Assembly: GCF_001890765.1 (NCBI RefSeq)
Contig: NZ_KV878783.1
Coordinates: 2,440,695-2,504,694 of the forward strand
Source of the DNA: Spirulina major PCC 6313
Lineage (GTDB): Bacteria; Cyanobacteriota; Cyanobacteriia; Cyanobacteriales; Spirulinaceae
DNA: 64,000 nucleotides
Direction of reading: 5' to 3'
Made by a program: the position numbers and the translations under genes. Below the pieces are notes generated by a model. That model saw only the letters and a list, made by a program, of their open reading frames with translations, made no database searches and was not told the origin of the DNA. Below, one piece after another: positions 7,429 to 17,476 of the stretch. Position 1 is the first letter of the stretch, and each line of letters opens with the position of its first letter.

Positions 7429-8802
7429 TCACAGACCTGGGGCGGTCTTGCTGGGATGGTTGAGAGTTAAGGGGGTGAGGGCGGGGAGCAGGATGGTGAA
7501 GGTGGTTCCGTGGTCGGGTTGGCTCTGTACCGTAATTTCACCCTGGTGCTGATCGACGATCGCCCGCACGATCGCTAACCCTAGGCCTGTGCCGGTGGTG
7601 ATGGTGCTGCCAGATTGCCGCGATCGCGCCGGATCAACCCGATAAAACCGATCAAACAAATGGGGCAAGGCTGCCGCTGGAATGCCGATCCCGGTGTCGG
7701 CGATTTCAATGACGAGATGGAGCGATCGCCGCGTTAAGGTAACGGTCACGGCCTGGGGGTGGGGGGAGTGCGATCGGGTGCTATCCAAGGCATTACTAAT
7801 CAAATTCGTCAGCATCCGCGCCAACTGATCCCAATCCCCCTGCACCGCAAACAGCGTCTCATCCTCACAATCTGCCCCGTTGGGCGTGGAAATCTGCAAT
7901 GACAAAGCCACCCCCGCCTGAGCCGCCACGAGCCGCTGCTCTTCGAGCACCTCAATCAACAACGCATCCAAGGGCAACGCCTGCCCCGTGGGCTGCAAAA
8001 TGCCACTATCGGATCGCGCCAAAAAGAGCAGATCATTCACCAACCGCCCCAGGCGTTGGGTCAACCGTTCCACCACCTGTAACTGATGGTGCTGCATCTG
8101 TGGATCACCGTAGCTCAGGGCCGTTTGCACATTGGCTTGAATCATGGCGATCGGGTTGCGCAGTTCGTGGGAGGCATCGGCGGTAAACTGCTTCAGTTGT
8201 TGGTAGGATTCGCCGATGGGCTGCATCGCCAACCCGGACAGGAGCCAGCCAATCCCCGCCACACCGCCAATCATCGCCAATGTCCCCAAGGTCAGGTCAA
8301 AAATCAACTGCTGAATCGGTTTGGTGACTTCAAACCAGGGATGACTGACGCGAAGATAGCCGAGGACTTGCCGCCCCCGTTCGATCCGTTTGGTGACTTG
8401 GCGCAGGAGGTGATCGGGGGAGAGGTGAATGGTTTGGCCGTGGCGATTGAGTTGGAGGGGGAGGGTGGGCGGTTGGTCGAAGGTAGACCAGAGTAATTGC
8501 CCGGTGGGGCTGAACCATTCAAGATCAATGTGATCCGCTTCCACCACATCCCCATTGTGGCGAAAACTGGCTTCGACGTTGAGGCGATCGCCCCCCTCGC
8601 TGGCCGGAAAGGGTTCAACAATCAGCGATCGCTCCACCACCTCCACCACATGTTTCAACGTGTCATCCATGCGATCGATCAAGGTGCTGCGCACATAAAA
8701 ATAAACCCCCGTCGCAAAACAGAGGAGCAACACCGCCGTCACTGCCGCATACCACAGCGTCAACCGTCGTCGCGTTGCTTTAAACATCGGCCCTGCCTGC
8801 AT
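7429..8802 (-). CDS. Membrane sensor histidine kinase, RppB/NrsS-like
   Basis: This is a 457-residue sensor kinase. It has a first membrane helix (about 14-38), a periplasmic sensing region of about 130 residues, a second helix (about 168-195), a short linker, then the dimerisation domain with FTADASHELRNPIA (phospho-acceptor H212). The ATPase domain shows LTNLISNALDSTR, DTGIGIP, FDRFYRVD and GTGLGLAIV. All catalytic boxes are intact. It resembles cyanobacterial RppB/NrsS kinases that respond to redox or nickel, but no partner response regulator is adjacent, so it is an orphan here. A second in-frame ATG five codons downstream (8787) is an equally reasonable start. Confidence 0.85.
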   Translation of the reverse strand: MQAGPMFKATRRRLTLWYAAVTAVLLLCFATGVYFYVRSTLIDRMDDTLKHVVEVVERSLIVEPFPASEGGDRLNVEASFRHNGDVVEADHIDLEWFSPTGQLLWSTFDQPPTLPLQLNRHGQTIHLSPDHLLRQVTKRIERGRQVLGYLRVSHPWFEVTKPIQQLIFDLTLGTLAMIGGVAGIGWLLSGLAMQPIGESYQQLKQFTADASHELRNPIAMIQANVQTALSYGDPQMQHHQLQVVERLTQRLGRLVNDLLFLARSDSGILQPTGQALPLDALLIEVLEEQRLVAAQAGVALSLQISTPNGADCEDETLFAVQGDWDQLARMLTNLISNALDSTRSHSPHPQAVTVTLTRRSLHLVIEIADTGIGIPAAALPHLFDRFYRVDPARSRQSGSTITTGTGLGLAIVRAIVDQHQGEITVQSQPDHGTTFTILLPALTPLTLNHPSKTAPGL

Positions 8803-8863
8803 TGAAGGGACTCCACGAACTCACTACGCCTAGTGTATCAAGGTTCAAATCCCTAGACACACG

Positions 8864-8893
8864 AAAACCGCCGTGAGGATGATCGGCGGTTTT
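8864..8893 (-). terminator. Terminator downstream of rpsD
   Basis: A perfect 10-bp inverted repeat AAAACCGCCG / CGGCGGTTTT with a 10-nt loop ends in T-rich sequence in both directions. It sits about 100 bp after the rpsD stop and in front of the kinase gene, and can act on both strands. Confidence 0.7.
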
Positions 8894-8996
8894 CAAACCT
8901 GAGGATATGAATTGGAACGCGATCAGGATTCAGATCACGAAGTGAGGTTTGAGGAGGTACGTCAGCCGCGATCGCACCTCTTCCCACTCGGTTTTT

Positions 8997-9605
8997 CTAA
9001 ACCTTCCGAGAATAATATTCAACCACGAGCAGTTCGTTGATTTGCAACGCCACCCATTCGCGCTCAATCACGCCGGTGACTTTCCCTTCCATCAAATCCT
9101 TGTTGTATTCGAGGTGACTGGGGACATTAGCCAAACCGGGATATTCCATATTGGCCTTCACCAGGTTTTTCGAGGTGTCGCGATCGCGCACCTTCAGCAC
9201 ATCCCCCGGACGACATTGATAGCTCGCAATATCCACAACCCGGCCATTCACCATCAAGTGGCCATGGTTCACCAGTTGCCGCGCCCCCGGAATCGTCCCC
9301 GCCATACCCAAGCGGAACACCGTATTATCCAAGCGCATCTCCAACAGTTGCAGCAAACGCTCACCCGTGGAACCCGTGGCTTTCCGGGCTTTCTTCATGT
9401 AATTCACCATCTGCTTTTCGGTAATGCCATAGTTGAAGCGCAATTTTTGCTTCTCCTCTAACCGAATCGCATATTCTGAACGCTTACGACGCGCTTGGCC
9501 ATGCTGCCCAGGCGGATAATCCCGGCGGGAGCTTTTCCGGCTCAACCCCGGCAATTCGCCCAAACGGCGCGTAATCCGTAAACGAGGCCCTCTATATCGA
9601 GACAT
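8997..9605 (-). CDS. rpsD: 30S ribosomal protein S4
   Basis: This is the 202-residue uS4 protein, a primary 16S rRNA-binding protein that nucleates assembly of the small subunit. The start [20 protein letters not shown] is typical of cyanobacteria and plastids. The S4 RNA-binding domain is seen in the centre ([21 protein letters not shown], then [19 protein letters not shown]). The length is normal and all parts are present. As in other cyanobacteria it stands alone rather than in the rpoA region. A strong promoter precedes it, and the leader of about 100 nt could host autoregulation, which S4 performs in other bacteria. Confidence 0.98.
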   Translation of the reverse strand: MSRYRGPRLRITRRLGELPGLSRKSSRRDYPPGQHGQARRKRSEYAIRLEEKQKLRFNYGITEKQMVNYMKKARKATGSTGERLLQLLEMRLDNTVFRLGMAGTIPGARQLVNHGHLMVNGRVVDIASYQCRPGDVLKVRDRDTSKNLVKANMEYPGLANVPSHLEYNKDLMEGKVTGVIEREWVALQINELLVVEYYSRKV

Positions 9606-9705
9606 TAATCTTTAAACTCCTGTGATCGAAATCGCTGAACGTTCCAAATATTGGGCGAATGCGAGAGCTTATCATCCTAAACTCGCGCTTACCCACAGAC
9701 CTCTA

Positions 9706-9734
9706 ATTATACGCAATCGCTCTATCCCAATCAA
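9706..9734 (-). promoter_or_regulatory. Promoter of rpsD
   Basis: On the minus strand TTGATT, a 17-bp spacer and a perfect TATAAT are found about 100 bp upstream of the rpsD ATG. The -35 matches consensus at 4 of 6 and the spacing is ideal for the group 1 sigma factor. Confidence 0.75.
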
Positions 9735-9777
9735 GAGACGATCAAAATCTGTTCAATGGAAGCATCATTGACTTACT

Positions 9778-11008
9778 CCCCCGTTTAGAAAACGGGGGAT
9801 TCTGGGATCAAACAGCAATAGCAGGCAACGCCTGTCTGACATCACCTAACCCAATGGCTGAAGCCCCAGCCACTTTAATATTCATCGCCGCATTCTCATC
9901 CCGGTCATTCTCTGCCGAGCAACTGGGACACCGCCAATGGCGAGTCTCTAAATCCAGATGCTCCAAAATATGACCACAACTTGAACAGGTCTTGCTCGAA
10001 GGGAACCAGCGGTCAACATAGACCACCCGCTTCCCCTTCTTCGTCGCCACCCACTCCAGGATTTGCAGAAACTCCCGAAACGCCAAATCACTCACCTTAC
10101 GCCCCCAAAGCCGCTGCATCGCCTTGAGGTTTAAGGTTTCAAAACACAGCACATCAAACTGATTCGTCAGTTGATGGGCTAACTTCCAAAACCAGTCCCG
10201 CCGTCGATGGGCAATATCTTCATGCTTGCGGGCTAAGTTCAATCGGGCACGTTCTCGATTCGCTGAACCCTTTTGCTTGCGAGATAATTCTCGACTTGCT
10301 TTGCGAACTGCATTGAGTGACTGCTTGAAGAACAAGGGTGCATCAATCTTGAATCCCTCAGAACAGGTCAGAAACGTCTTGAGTCCAAAATCAAAACCAG
10401 CAATGTTACCTGTCTCGGTTTTGACTTCAGGCTCTGATGGCGTATCGACAGTGACAATCATCCACAGTTCTCCGAGGGGAGTCCGCTTAATAGTCAGGGT
10501 TTTGACCTTGCCCTCAATGGGACGAGAGTGCCAATATTGATAGACTTTGTTCCCAATCCTGACCCGGTTGCCACCGAGGAATTTGTACCCAGCTTGCTTG
10601 AGGGTGAAGGATTTGTACTTTCGGGTCTTCTTAAAGTTTGGCAGGCGAACGCCTTTTTTGTTGTGTTTGAAGAACAGTTGATACGCTTTCTCAATTCGTT
10701 GGCAGATATCCTGTACGGCTTGAGAACCCACCTGCAACCACCAGGGGTTCCGTTTCCGAAGCTTGGCGATGTGTTTTTGCAGTCGGGCGCAGTTCAAGTG
10801 CTTGCCCCACATTCGGTAGTACCGTTTGTGGAGGGCAACACAATGGTTGTAGATACGCCCTGCGGCATTGATTGTCCGCTTGAGGTATCTATTCCGCTTA
10901 TGCTGGTAGAGCTTGAACTTGAGCGTTTTCATGGTTGCTATGATACCTCGGTATCACGGCTGAATAAATTCAGCCCTTCGCTTATATCCCCCGTTTGGAA
11001 AACGGGGG
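9778..11008 (-). mobile_element. IS200/IS605-type element carrying tnpB only
   Basis: The element is bounded by two near-identical hairpins, CCCCCGTTTAGAAAACGGGGG at 9778-9798 and its GTTTGGAAAAC variant at 10988-11008, which flank a single tnpB gene. No TnpA transposase is present, so mobility would need a transposase supplied from elsewhere. Exact ends cannot be set because this family has no terminal inverted repeats. The region after the tnpB stop is where a guide (omega/re) RNA would be expected. Confidence 0.75.
9808..10932 (-). CDS. tnpB: TnpB RNA-guided nuclease, IS200/IS605 family
   Basis: This is a 374-residue TnpB, the IS-encoded ancestor of Cas12 that cuts DNA under guidance of an RNA from the element's end. 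It begins MKTLKFKLYQHKRNRYLKR, with the N-terminal helix-turn-helix/WED region to about residue 170. The split RuvC site is intact: FDFGLKTF (Asp), CFETLNLKAM (Glu) and DRDENAAMNIK (Asp). The zinc finger is CSSC...CPSC. Length and motifs suggest an active enzyme. It is inserted between rpsD and groEL2 without breaking a recognisable gene, and its sequence differs clearly from the tnpB at 58.3 kb, so the two elements arrived separately. Confidence 0.92.
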   Translation of the reverse strand: MKTLKFKLYQHKRNRYLKRTINAAGRIYNHCVALHKRYYRMWGKHLNCARLQKHIAKLRKRNPWWLQVGSQAVQDICQRIEKAYQLFFKHNKKGVRLPNFKKTRKYKSFTLKQAGYKFLGGNRVRIGNKVYQYWHSRPIEGKVKTLTIKRTPLGELWMIVTVDTPSEPEVKTETGNIAGFDFGLKTFLTCSEGFKIDAPLFFKQSLNAVRKASRELSRKQKGSANRERARLNLARKHEDIAHRRRDWFWKLAHQLTNQFDVLCFETLNLKAMQRLWGRKVSDLAFREFLQILEWVATKKGKRVVYVDRWFPSSKTCSSCGHILEHLDLETRHWRCPSCSAENDRDENAAMNIKVAGASAIGLGDVRQALPAIAV

Positions 11009-11037
11009 CTTTACGCTTTACATTCGTAATCAGGAAT

Positions 11038-11054
11038 GCGAGCAGGATGCTCGC
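11038..11054. repeat. Short dispersed palindrome
   Basis: GCGAGCAGGATGCTCGC forms a small perfect-arm hairpin. A near copy (GCGAGCATCTTGCTCGC) is at 46691-46707, right beside MITE-like element A copy 2. Confidence 0.5.
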
Positions 11055-11151
11055 TACGGCTAATCTCCAGCGGACAAGATGCCCACACGACAGAATGAAT
11101 CCGCAATCCAGACCATCAGCCCAAGCTTCAGAGGGTTGGGGATGATGTCAA

Positions 11152-11182
11152 AAACCCCCCTTCACAAGTGAAGAGGGGTTTA
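11152..11182 (-). terminator. Terminator downstream of groEL2
   Basis: AAACCCC...TTCAC AA GTGAA...GGGGTTT forms a stem of about 13 bp with a small loop. On the minus strand it ends in a T-rich run, about 45 bp after the groEL stop. Confidence 0.65.
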
Positions 11183-11226
11183 AACAGATTGGACAATCGA
11201 GCCACAGGGGCAGGACTGGCTTAGGC

Positions 11227-12927
<1,701 letters not shown>

Positions 12928-12932
12928 TCAAT

Positions 12933-12959
12933 TTAGCACTCTCTTGTCGGGAGTGCTAA
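12933..12959. promoter_or_regulatory. CIRCE operator (HrcA site)
   Basis: A perfect TTAGCACTC-N9-GAGTGCTAA inverted repeat lies directly upstream of groEL2. This is the canonical binding site of the heat-shock repressor HrcA. Confidence 0.97.
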
Positions 12960-13118
12960 ATTGAGATTTTCTGAGGCATTAAAATCCCGAAGCCCTGACA
13001 GCGCAAAGGATTCAGGATCTTAGCTCTGTCCCGTTTCAGTCGTGTTACAGTTGTCAACTGCTGCAAAGGTGTACATTCCCGAACCTCAGAAGTAGGGTTT
13101 TATGTCCTCAACCTTCTA

Positions 13119-13221
13119 CAAGCCCACAACCGCCAAGAACTTCAGTTCTTGGCTCATAGCTGAAACCCGTTAAAACGGGTTCGGCAGGAGTGGGCTTGAG
13201 CCGACTTTGGCGATGAGTCGG
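13119..13221. repeat. Cloverleaf-like nested palindrome, PATE- or IS-end-like
   Basis: A closing stem CAAGCCCAC (13119-13127) / GTGGGCTTG (13190-13198) encloses two perfect hairpins: CCAAGAAC TTCA GTTCTTGG (13133-13152) and AACCCGTT AA AACGGGTT (13164-13181). A fourth hairpin, CCGACT...AGTCGG, follows at 13201-13221. It has no coding capacity. Such nested palindromes resemble ends of tnpB elements or palindromic transposable elements. It fills most of the 365-bp gap between CIRCE and the DUF92 gene. Confidence 0.6.
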
Positions 13222-13325
13222 GGCTTTGAATCCCTGGCGGGGTGGGACTCTCCGTTTTAATCAGTTTTAAATTGACCGCCATGGCATCCCGTTTGTCCTA
13301 ACCACAGATCCAGCCCCTGCGATCG

Positions 13326-14069
13326 TCAAATCCCCACCACTTGCCACACCCAGGCCAAGCCCACGGCAACGATCGCACCAATGGCCGTATTAATCCCATT
13401 CACCACTTCATTCGTCAGCCAAGCGTAATTTTCTTGGAATGTCGCCCCGATCACGCTTTCTAAATTGGTGGCAATGAAGGCAGCGATCGCACAGAACCCC
13501 ACCCCCAGCGGGTCAACCATTCCCACCGCTAACCCCACCAGAGCAAGGATCACCGAGGCCAACGCCCCCGCGAGGGTTCCCTCTAAACTCACCGCCCCTT
13601 CCGTACCGCGTTCCACGGGTTGTAGGGTGGTGATTAAAAAGGTGCGTTTACCGTAGGCCTTGCCCACTTCCGAGGCCGTCGTATCGGATAATTTCGTGCT
13701 GAAACTGGCCACGTAGCCCAGGGTGAACAGGCCCGCGCCCACGGGCCACAATGCCGCCCCCACCGCGCAGAGCGTCCCCACCAACGCCGACCCCCAGACA
13801 TTTTCTGGGCCGCGCAGGCCGCCGCGTTTTTCCGCAATGCCCGCCGCCTCTTTTTCGGCCATGCCGATTTTCGTCACCCCAGAGCCGACGAGAAAGTAAA
13901 ACATCACCACCGCGTAGCCCTGCCATTGCAGCGTCCCCCACACCAACACCCCCAAAATCCAGGCGTGGAGATAGCCCATTGGGGTGAGGAGTTTTTTCGG
14001 GATAATCCAGGCGATGCCGATTAAGACCGTATTGATTGCGATCGCCACGAGCCAAGCGTTTGCCATCAT
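13326..14069 (-). CDS. DUF92/VTE6-type membrane protein, likely phytyl-phosphate kinase
   Basis: This is a 247-residue polytopic membrane protein of the DUF92 (TIGR00297) family. Members in plants (VTE6) and Synechocystis phosphorylate phytyl-phosphate to phytyl-diphosphate, recycling phytol from chlorophyll into tocopherol and phylloquinone. About six hydrophobic helices are visible. The conserved family segments GSGVTKIGMAEKEAAGIAEKRGGLRGPENV and GYVASFSTKLSDTTASEVGKAYGKRTFLI are present. The start is one of two successive ATG codons (14069 or 14066) after a TTG. The gene is divergent from ycf34, with about 80 bp between them. Family assignment is firm; the precise reaction here is inferred. 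Confidence 0.85.
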   Translation of the reverse strand: MMANAWLVAIAINTVLIGIAWIIPKKLLTPMGYLHAWILGVLVWGTLQWQGYAVVMFYFLVGSGVTKIGMAEKEAAGIAEKRGGLRGPENVWGSALVGTLCAVGAALWPVGAGLFTLGYVASFSTKLSDTTASEVGKAYGKRTFLITTLQPVERGTEGAVSLEGTLAGALASVILALVGLAVGMVDPLGVGFCAIAAFIATNLESVIGATFQENYAWLTNEVVNGINTAIGAIVAVGLAWVWQVVGI

Positions 14070-14152
14070 CAAAACCCCAAATCAAAATCCTTTCCAGCCT
14101 ATCCCAAAACCCCAATGTTAGAATGCAGCTAAGGACTCTGGACGGATGACCT

Positions 14153-14401
14153 ATGTGTATTTGCATCAACTGCCACTACGTCGATCGCTGCACCACCTAC
14201 CACGCCGTTGAACATCAACATCAACAGCCCCACCTCACCGAATCCCCGGATTTTGAAGCGACCGAACCGAGCATCAACGTCAACATCCGCACCGCTGCGG
14301 ACTATGTGGAAATGGAATGGGACGTGGTGGGCTGTGAGAGCTTTTTAGAAGAAGCGGGCAAATGGATCAAGCTGCGACCCGGCGAACCCGTCCCCACCTA
14401 A
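14153..14401 (+). CDS. ycf34: Ycf34 family protein
   Basis: This is an 82-residue protein matching Ycf34, a plastid- and cyanobacteria-specific protein linked to iron-sulfur binding and photosynthetic electron transport in Synechocystis. The signature N-terminus MCICINCHYVDRCTTYHAVE holds Cys2, Cys4, Cys7 and Cys13, and the C-terminus ends EWDVVGCESFLEEAGKW...LRPGEPVPT as expected. The length is normal and the start is an ATG. It is followed after 12 bp by the LRAT-like gene, so the two are probably co-transcribed. Confidence 0.93.
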   Translation: MCICINCHYVDRCTTYHAVEHQHQQPHLTESPDFEATEPSINVNIRTAADYVEMEWDVVGCESFLEEAGKWIKLRPGEPVPT

Positions 14402-14413
14402 CCCCGTAAACCT

Positions 14414-15094
14414 ATGGCCTTGGGCGATCAACTCTACGTTATCCGTCCGTTTCTCAACCTCAGCGGTGTGTATGAACATCACGGCATTGATTGCGGTGAT
14501 GGCACAGTGGTTCACTACCGCAAGCCCAGCGAGGTGGTCGAACGCACCGATCGCGCCACCTTCACCCAAGATCAACCCGTCTACTGCAAAACCTACCCCA
14601 CGGCGTTTATTCCGTCGGTGGTGGTGCAGCGGGCGATCAGTCGGCTGGGGGAGCAGCGGTATAATTTGCTGTTTAATAATTGCGAGCATTTCGCCACCTG
14701 GTGCAAAACCGGGGTAAGCCATAGCCAGCAGGTGAAGGATTTTATCCCCTGGATTACAACGACCCTCAATCCAGAACAGCTTGAAACGCCCCTCGATCGC
14801 GCCCTTCACGGTACGGAACACCAAAAAGCGAAGGCGGAACTCGATCGCGCCTTAACTCAAATTCGGGTGGTTTGGGATGATCTGCAACCGAGGTATAAAG
14901 AGGCGATCGCAGAAGTGAAGGCCTGGGAAGCGATCGCGCAACAGTCCCTAGGGCGCGATCGCGAAGACCTGGCCCGCGCCGCCCTCCAGCGCAAAGTGAA
15001 CTATCAGAAGGAGAGCGATCGCCTCGAAACAGAGTTGCAAAAACTCGCCACCATGACCGAAACCCTGCTGCGCAATAGCCTCAAATTGCGGTAG
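14414..15094 (+). CDS. LRAT-like NlpC/P60-superfamily protein
   Basis: This is a 226-residue protein with an N-terminal LRAT-like domain (about 1-105). Its thiol-acyltransferase/peptidase-type catalytic residues are visible: His in VYEHHGIDCGDG and Cys in FNNCEHFATWC. The C-terminal half (about 130-226) is a long charged coiled-coil with several ERL/KAEL-type heptads. LRAT-domain enzymes transfer acyl groups from lipids or act as phospholipases; the actual reaction is unknown. It follows ycf34 by 12 bp. A second, shorter LRAT-like gene is at 37508. Confidence 0.75.
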   Translation: MALGDQLYVIRPFLNLSGVYEHHGIDCGDGTVVHYRKPSEVVERTDRATFTQDQPVYCKTYPTAFIPSVVVQRAISRLGEQRYNLLFNNCEHFATWCKTGVSHSQQVKDFIPWITTTLNPEQLETPLDRALHGTEHQKAKAELDRALTQIRVVWDDLQPRYKEAIAEVKAWEAIAQQSLGRDREDLARAALQRKVNYQKESDRLETELQKLATMTETLLRNSLKLR

Positions 15095-15119
15095 AGACAG
15101 GACTGACACAGCAAACCGA

Positions 15120-15141
15120 GCAAGGGGTTTAAACCCCTTGC
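15120..15141. terminator. Palindrome, probable terminator or dispersed repeat
   Basis: GCAAGGGGTTT AAACCCCTTGC is a perfect 22-bp palindrome between the convergent LRAT-like and hydroxylase genes. Related AAGGGG...CCCCTT motifs recur at about 34326 and 55462, so it may be a dispersed repeat reused as a terminator. Confidence 0.5.
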
Positions 15142-15157
15142 CTACAAGGTTGGGCGA

Positions 15158-15907
15158 CTACCGGGACACCGTTTCCCGTGGGGGCGTAGAAAATTTACGC
15201 TCCCAGGCTTCATGGTTGGCGCGGGCATCTTGGACGATGGGCGAGGCGGAAACGAGATGACAGGCGAGCCAATTGACGAAGGAGAGGGGAAACCGCAGCG
15301 GGCGCATCACGTCGAGAAACAGCACCGCCCGATAGCCATCGGTGTCGTTCCAGACTTCGTGATCGTAGGTGTCGTCAAAAATCAGGCTTTTGCCTTCTTC
15401 CCAGATGGCGATTTGGTCGTCGATTTGGATGCGGCATTGGTCGCGGGGTTCGGGGACTTTGAGGGCGAGGTGATAGCGGATGAAGCCCTTATGTTTACCG
15501 CGATGGCGGGGGATATGTTTGCCGGGGGCGAGGATGGAAAAGAAGGCGACTTTCACGCCGGGGATGGTGTCGAGGAGCTTCGTGGTTTCGGGGCAGCGAT
15601 CGCAATTCCCCTGGGCGCGAAAATTAAAGGCCCAGAAAAAATAAGTTTTCCAGCGGTTATCGTTGGCGATTCGGTATTGGCGTTGAGAAATATCTTGAAA
15701 ATTGGGCAGATCATCCACCCGTTCGAGGATCTGATCCAATTCCTGGCGAATCACGGGCCAATTGGCTTCGAGGGTCTCCGCCCAGGGAAATTGTTCTTTG
15801 GTGAAAAACACGGATTCGCCCACTTTGGAGTAGCGCGGCACAATCTTCTCAGCCCAAGGCACAGCCTGCTCTAACCGTTTGACAATCCAACCCATGAGAC
15901 GCTTCAT
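15158..15907 (-). CDS. Aspartyl/asparaginyl beta-hydroxylase-like protein
   Basis: This is a 249-residue member of the aspartyl/asparaginyl beta-hydroxylase family, Fe(II)/2-oxoglutarate dioxygenases with a cupin fold. Iron ligands are likely the His residues in GKHIPRHRGKHKG and in DDTYDHEVWNDT, with the 2-oxoglutarate-binding Arg in GYRAVLFLDVMRP. The bacterial relatives include LpxO-type lipid A hydroxylases; the substrate cannot be decided. The start is an ATG at 15907 (MKRLMGWIVKRLEQ). It stands alone on the minus strand, converging with the LRAT-like gene. Confidence 0.85.
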   Translation of the reverse strand: MKRLMGWIVKRLEQAVPWAEKIVPRYSKVGESVFFTKEQFPWAETLEANWPVIRQELDQILERVDDLPNFQDISQRQYRIANDNRWKTYFFWAFNFRAQGNCDRCPETTKLLDTIPGVKVAFFSILAPGKHIPRHRGKHKGFIRYHLALKVPEPRDQCRIQIDDQIAIWEEGKSLIFDDTYDHEVWNDTDGYRAVLFLDVMRPLRFPLSFVNWLACHLVSASPIVQDARANHEAWERKFSTPPRETVSR

Positions 15908-16126
15908 AAACCCTCTGCCATTAATTTCAGCACCCTAGTGTACAAAAAAACGGTTCGGGATTGGGGGCGATCGCGTTTCAGTTCTGCGATTGGCCTGCGA
16001 TCGTTGCCGTTTGTCACGGGGGCACATTGGGGCGGAGTGTCGCTCTAGTTGTGAACGTTGTTGCGAACGTTGTTGAGATCGCCCATCATTGTTAGCCATG
16101 GTAAGTGTTTCAGAGCCTCGACACCC

Positions 16127-17464
16127 ATGAACCCTGACGATCATTATCAGCAAGCCCAATCGAGTCTAAAGCACACCCTAGGATGGTATGCCGGATTTCA
16201 GCGCCATGGGCGATATTTACCCAGCCCGGAACTTCAGGCCGCAGTGCGATCGCACCTGCAAACCATCAAAGCCGCCCTGACCAAACTAGAACAGCATGCA
16301 GTGCGGATTGCGGTGTTTGGCCTGGTGAGTCGGGGCAAATCGGCGGTGTTAAATGCCTTGGTGGGGCAGAATACCCTAGTGACGAGTCCGATCAATGGCG
16401 AGACGAAATATCCCCAATCCGTGCGCTGGTTACTGGGGGACGAGACGCAAATTGAACTGATTGACACACCGGGATTAGATGAAATCGAAGGCCAAGGGCG
16501 GGCGACCATGGCCCAAGAGGTGGCCCAACAGGCGGATTTGATTTTGTTTGTGGTGGCGGGGGATATGACGCGCACGGAATATGAGGCATTGCGGGAGTTG
16601 CGACGGGCCCATAAACCGCTGATTCTGGTGTTTAACAAAATTGACCTCTATCCTGACGTGGATCGCGCTGTGATTTATCAACAGTTGCAGCAGTGGGCGG
16701 AGAATGGAGGACTGGATCGGGAGTTGACAGCGTTGATTTCCCTGGATGAAGTGGTGATGGTGGCGGCTGATCCTGCTCCATTTCCGGTGCGGACGGAATG
16801 GCCCGATGGGCGAGTGACGGAGACCTGGGAAACGCCGCCGCCCCAGATTGAACCATTACGGGCGAAAATTCTCGACCTGCTCCAGCAAGAGGGGCGATCG
16901 CTCCTCGCCCTCAATGCCCTCGTCCAGGCCCGCCAAGCTACCCAATCCCTCGTCAGTAAAACCATTGAACATCGGGCCGCTGAAGCCGAAGCCTTGATTT
17001 GGAACTATGCGAAGTGGAAGGCGGTGGTGGTGGGCTTAAACCCGATCGCGCTTTTAGATGTGGTGGGGGGTGCGGTGACGGATTTGGCCTTGATTCGGAG
17101 TTTGGCGAAACTGTACGGGTTGCCGATGACCAGTTTTGCCGCCGAAAAACTCTGGCGCAAAATCCTCTTTAGTTCTGGTACATTACTACTAGCAGAGTTT
17201 GGCAGCAATGCGGTGCTGGGCATCGGCAAAAGTGCCAGCCTCGTGGATGCCTCCCTGTGGGGGACTTGGACAACGACGGCACTTCTGCAAGGGGGGTTGG
17301 CGGGCTACGGTTCCTACGTGGTGGGCAAGGTGGCGCAGCAATACCTAGAGCAGGGCTGTACCTGGGGCGATCGCGGCCCCAATACCGTGATTCGCACAAT
17401 CTTGACCCAAGTAGACCGCCAGACGATCATCGATCGCCTCCGCCGCGATTGGCTCAATTCTTAA
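16127..17464 (+). CDS. Dynamin/Era-like GTPase with C-terminal membrane domain
   Basis: From MNPDDHYQQAQ the product is 445 residues; the frame extends 23 codons upstream but the ATG at 16127 is more likely. The GTPase motifs are complete: P-loop GLVSRGKS, switch region with NGETKYP, DTPG and NKID. The C-terminal about 190 residues are hydrophobic and contain AVVVGLNPIALLDVVGGAVTDLALI, as in DUF697-type cyanobacterial GTPases, suggesting membrane attachment. Its role is unknown; related proteins are thought to act in envelope or thylakoid maintenance. xseA follows after 12 bp and is probably in the same transcript. Confidence 0.85.
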   Translation: MNPDDHYQQAQSSLKHTLGWYAGFQRHGRYLPSPELQAAVRSHLQTIKAALTKLEQHAVRIAVFGLVSRGKSAVLNALVGQNTLVTSPINGETKYPQSVRWLLGDETQIELIDTPGLDEIEGQGRATMAQEVAQQADLILFVVAGDMTRTEYEALRELRRAHKPLILVFNKIDLYPDVDRAVIYQQLQQWAENGGLDRELTALISLDEVVMVAADPAPFPVRTEWPDGRVTETWETPPPQIEPLRAKILDLLQQEGRSLLALNALVQARQATQSLVSKTIEHRAAEAEALIWNYAKWKAVVVGLNPIALLDVVGGAVTDLALIRSLAKLYGLPMTSFAAEKLWRKILFSSGTLLLAEFGSNAVLGIGKSASLVDASLWGTWTTTALLQGGLAGYGSYVVGKVAQQYLEQGCTWGDRGPNTVIRTILTQVDRQTIIDRLRRDWLNS

Positions 17465-17476
17465 CCTTTGCAAGCT

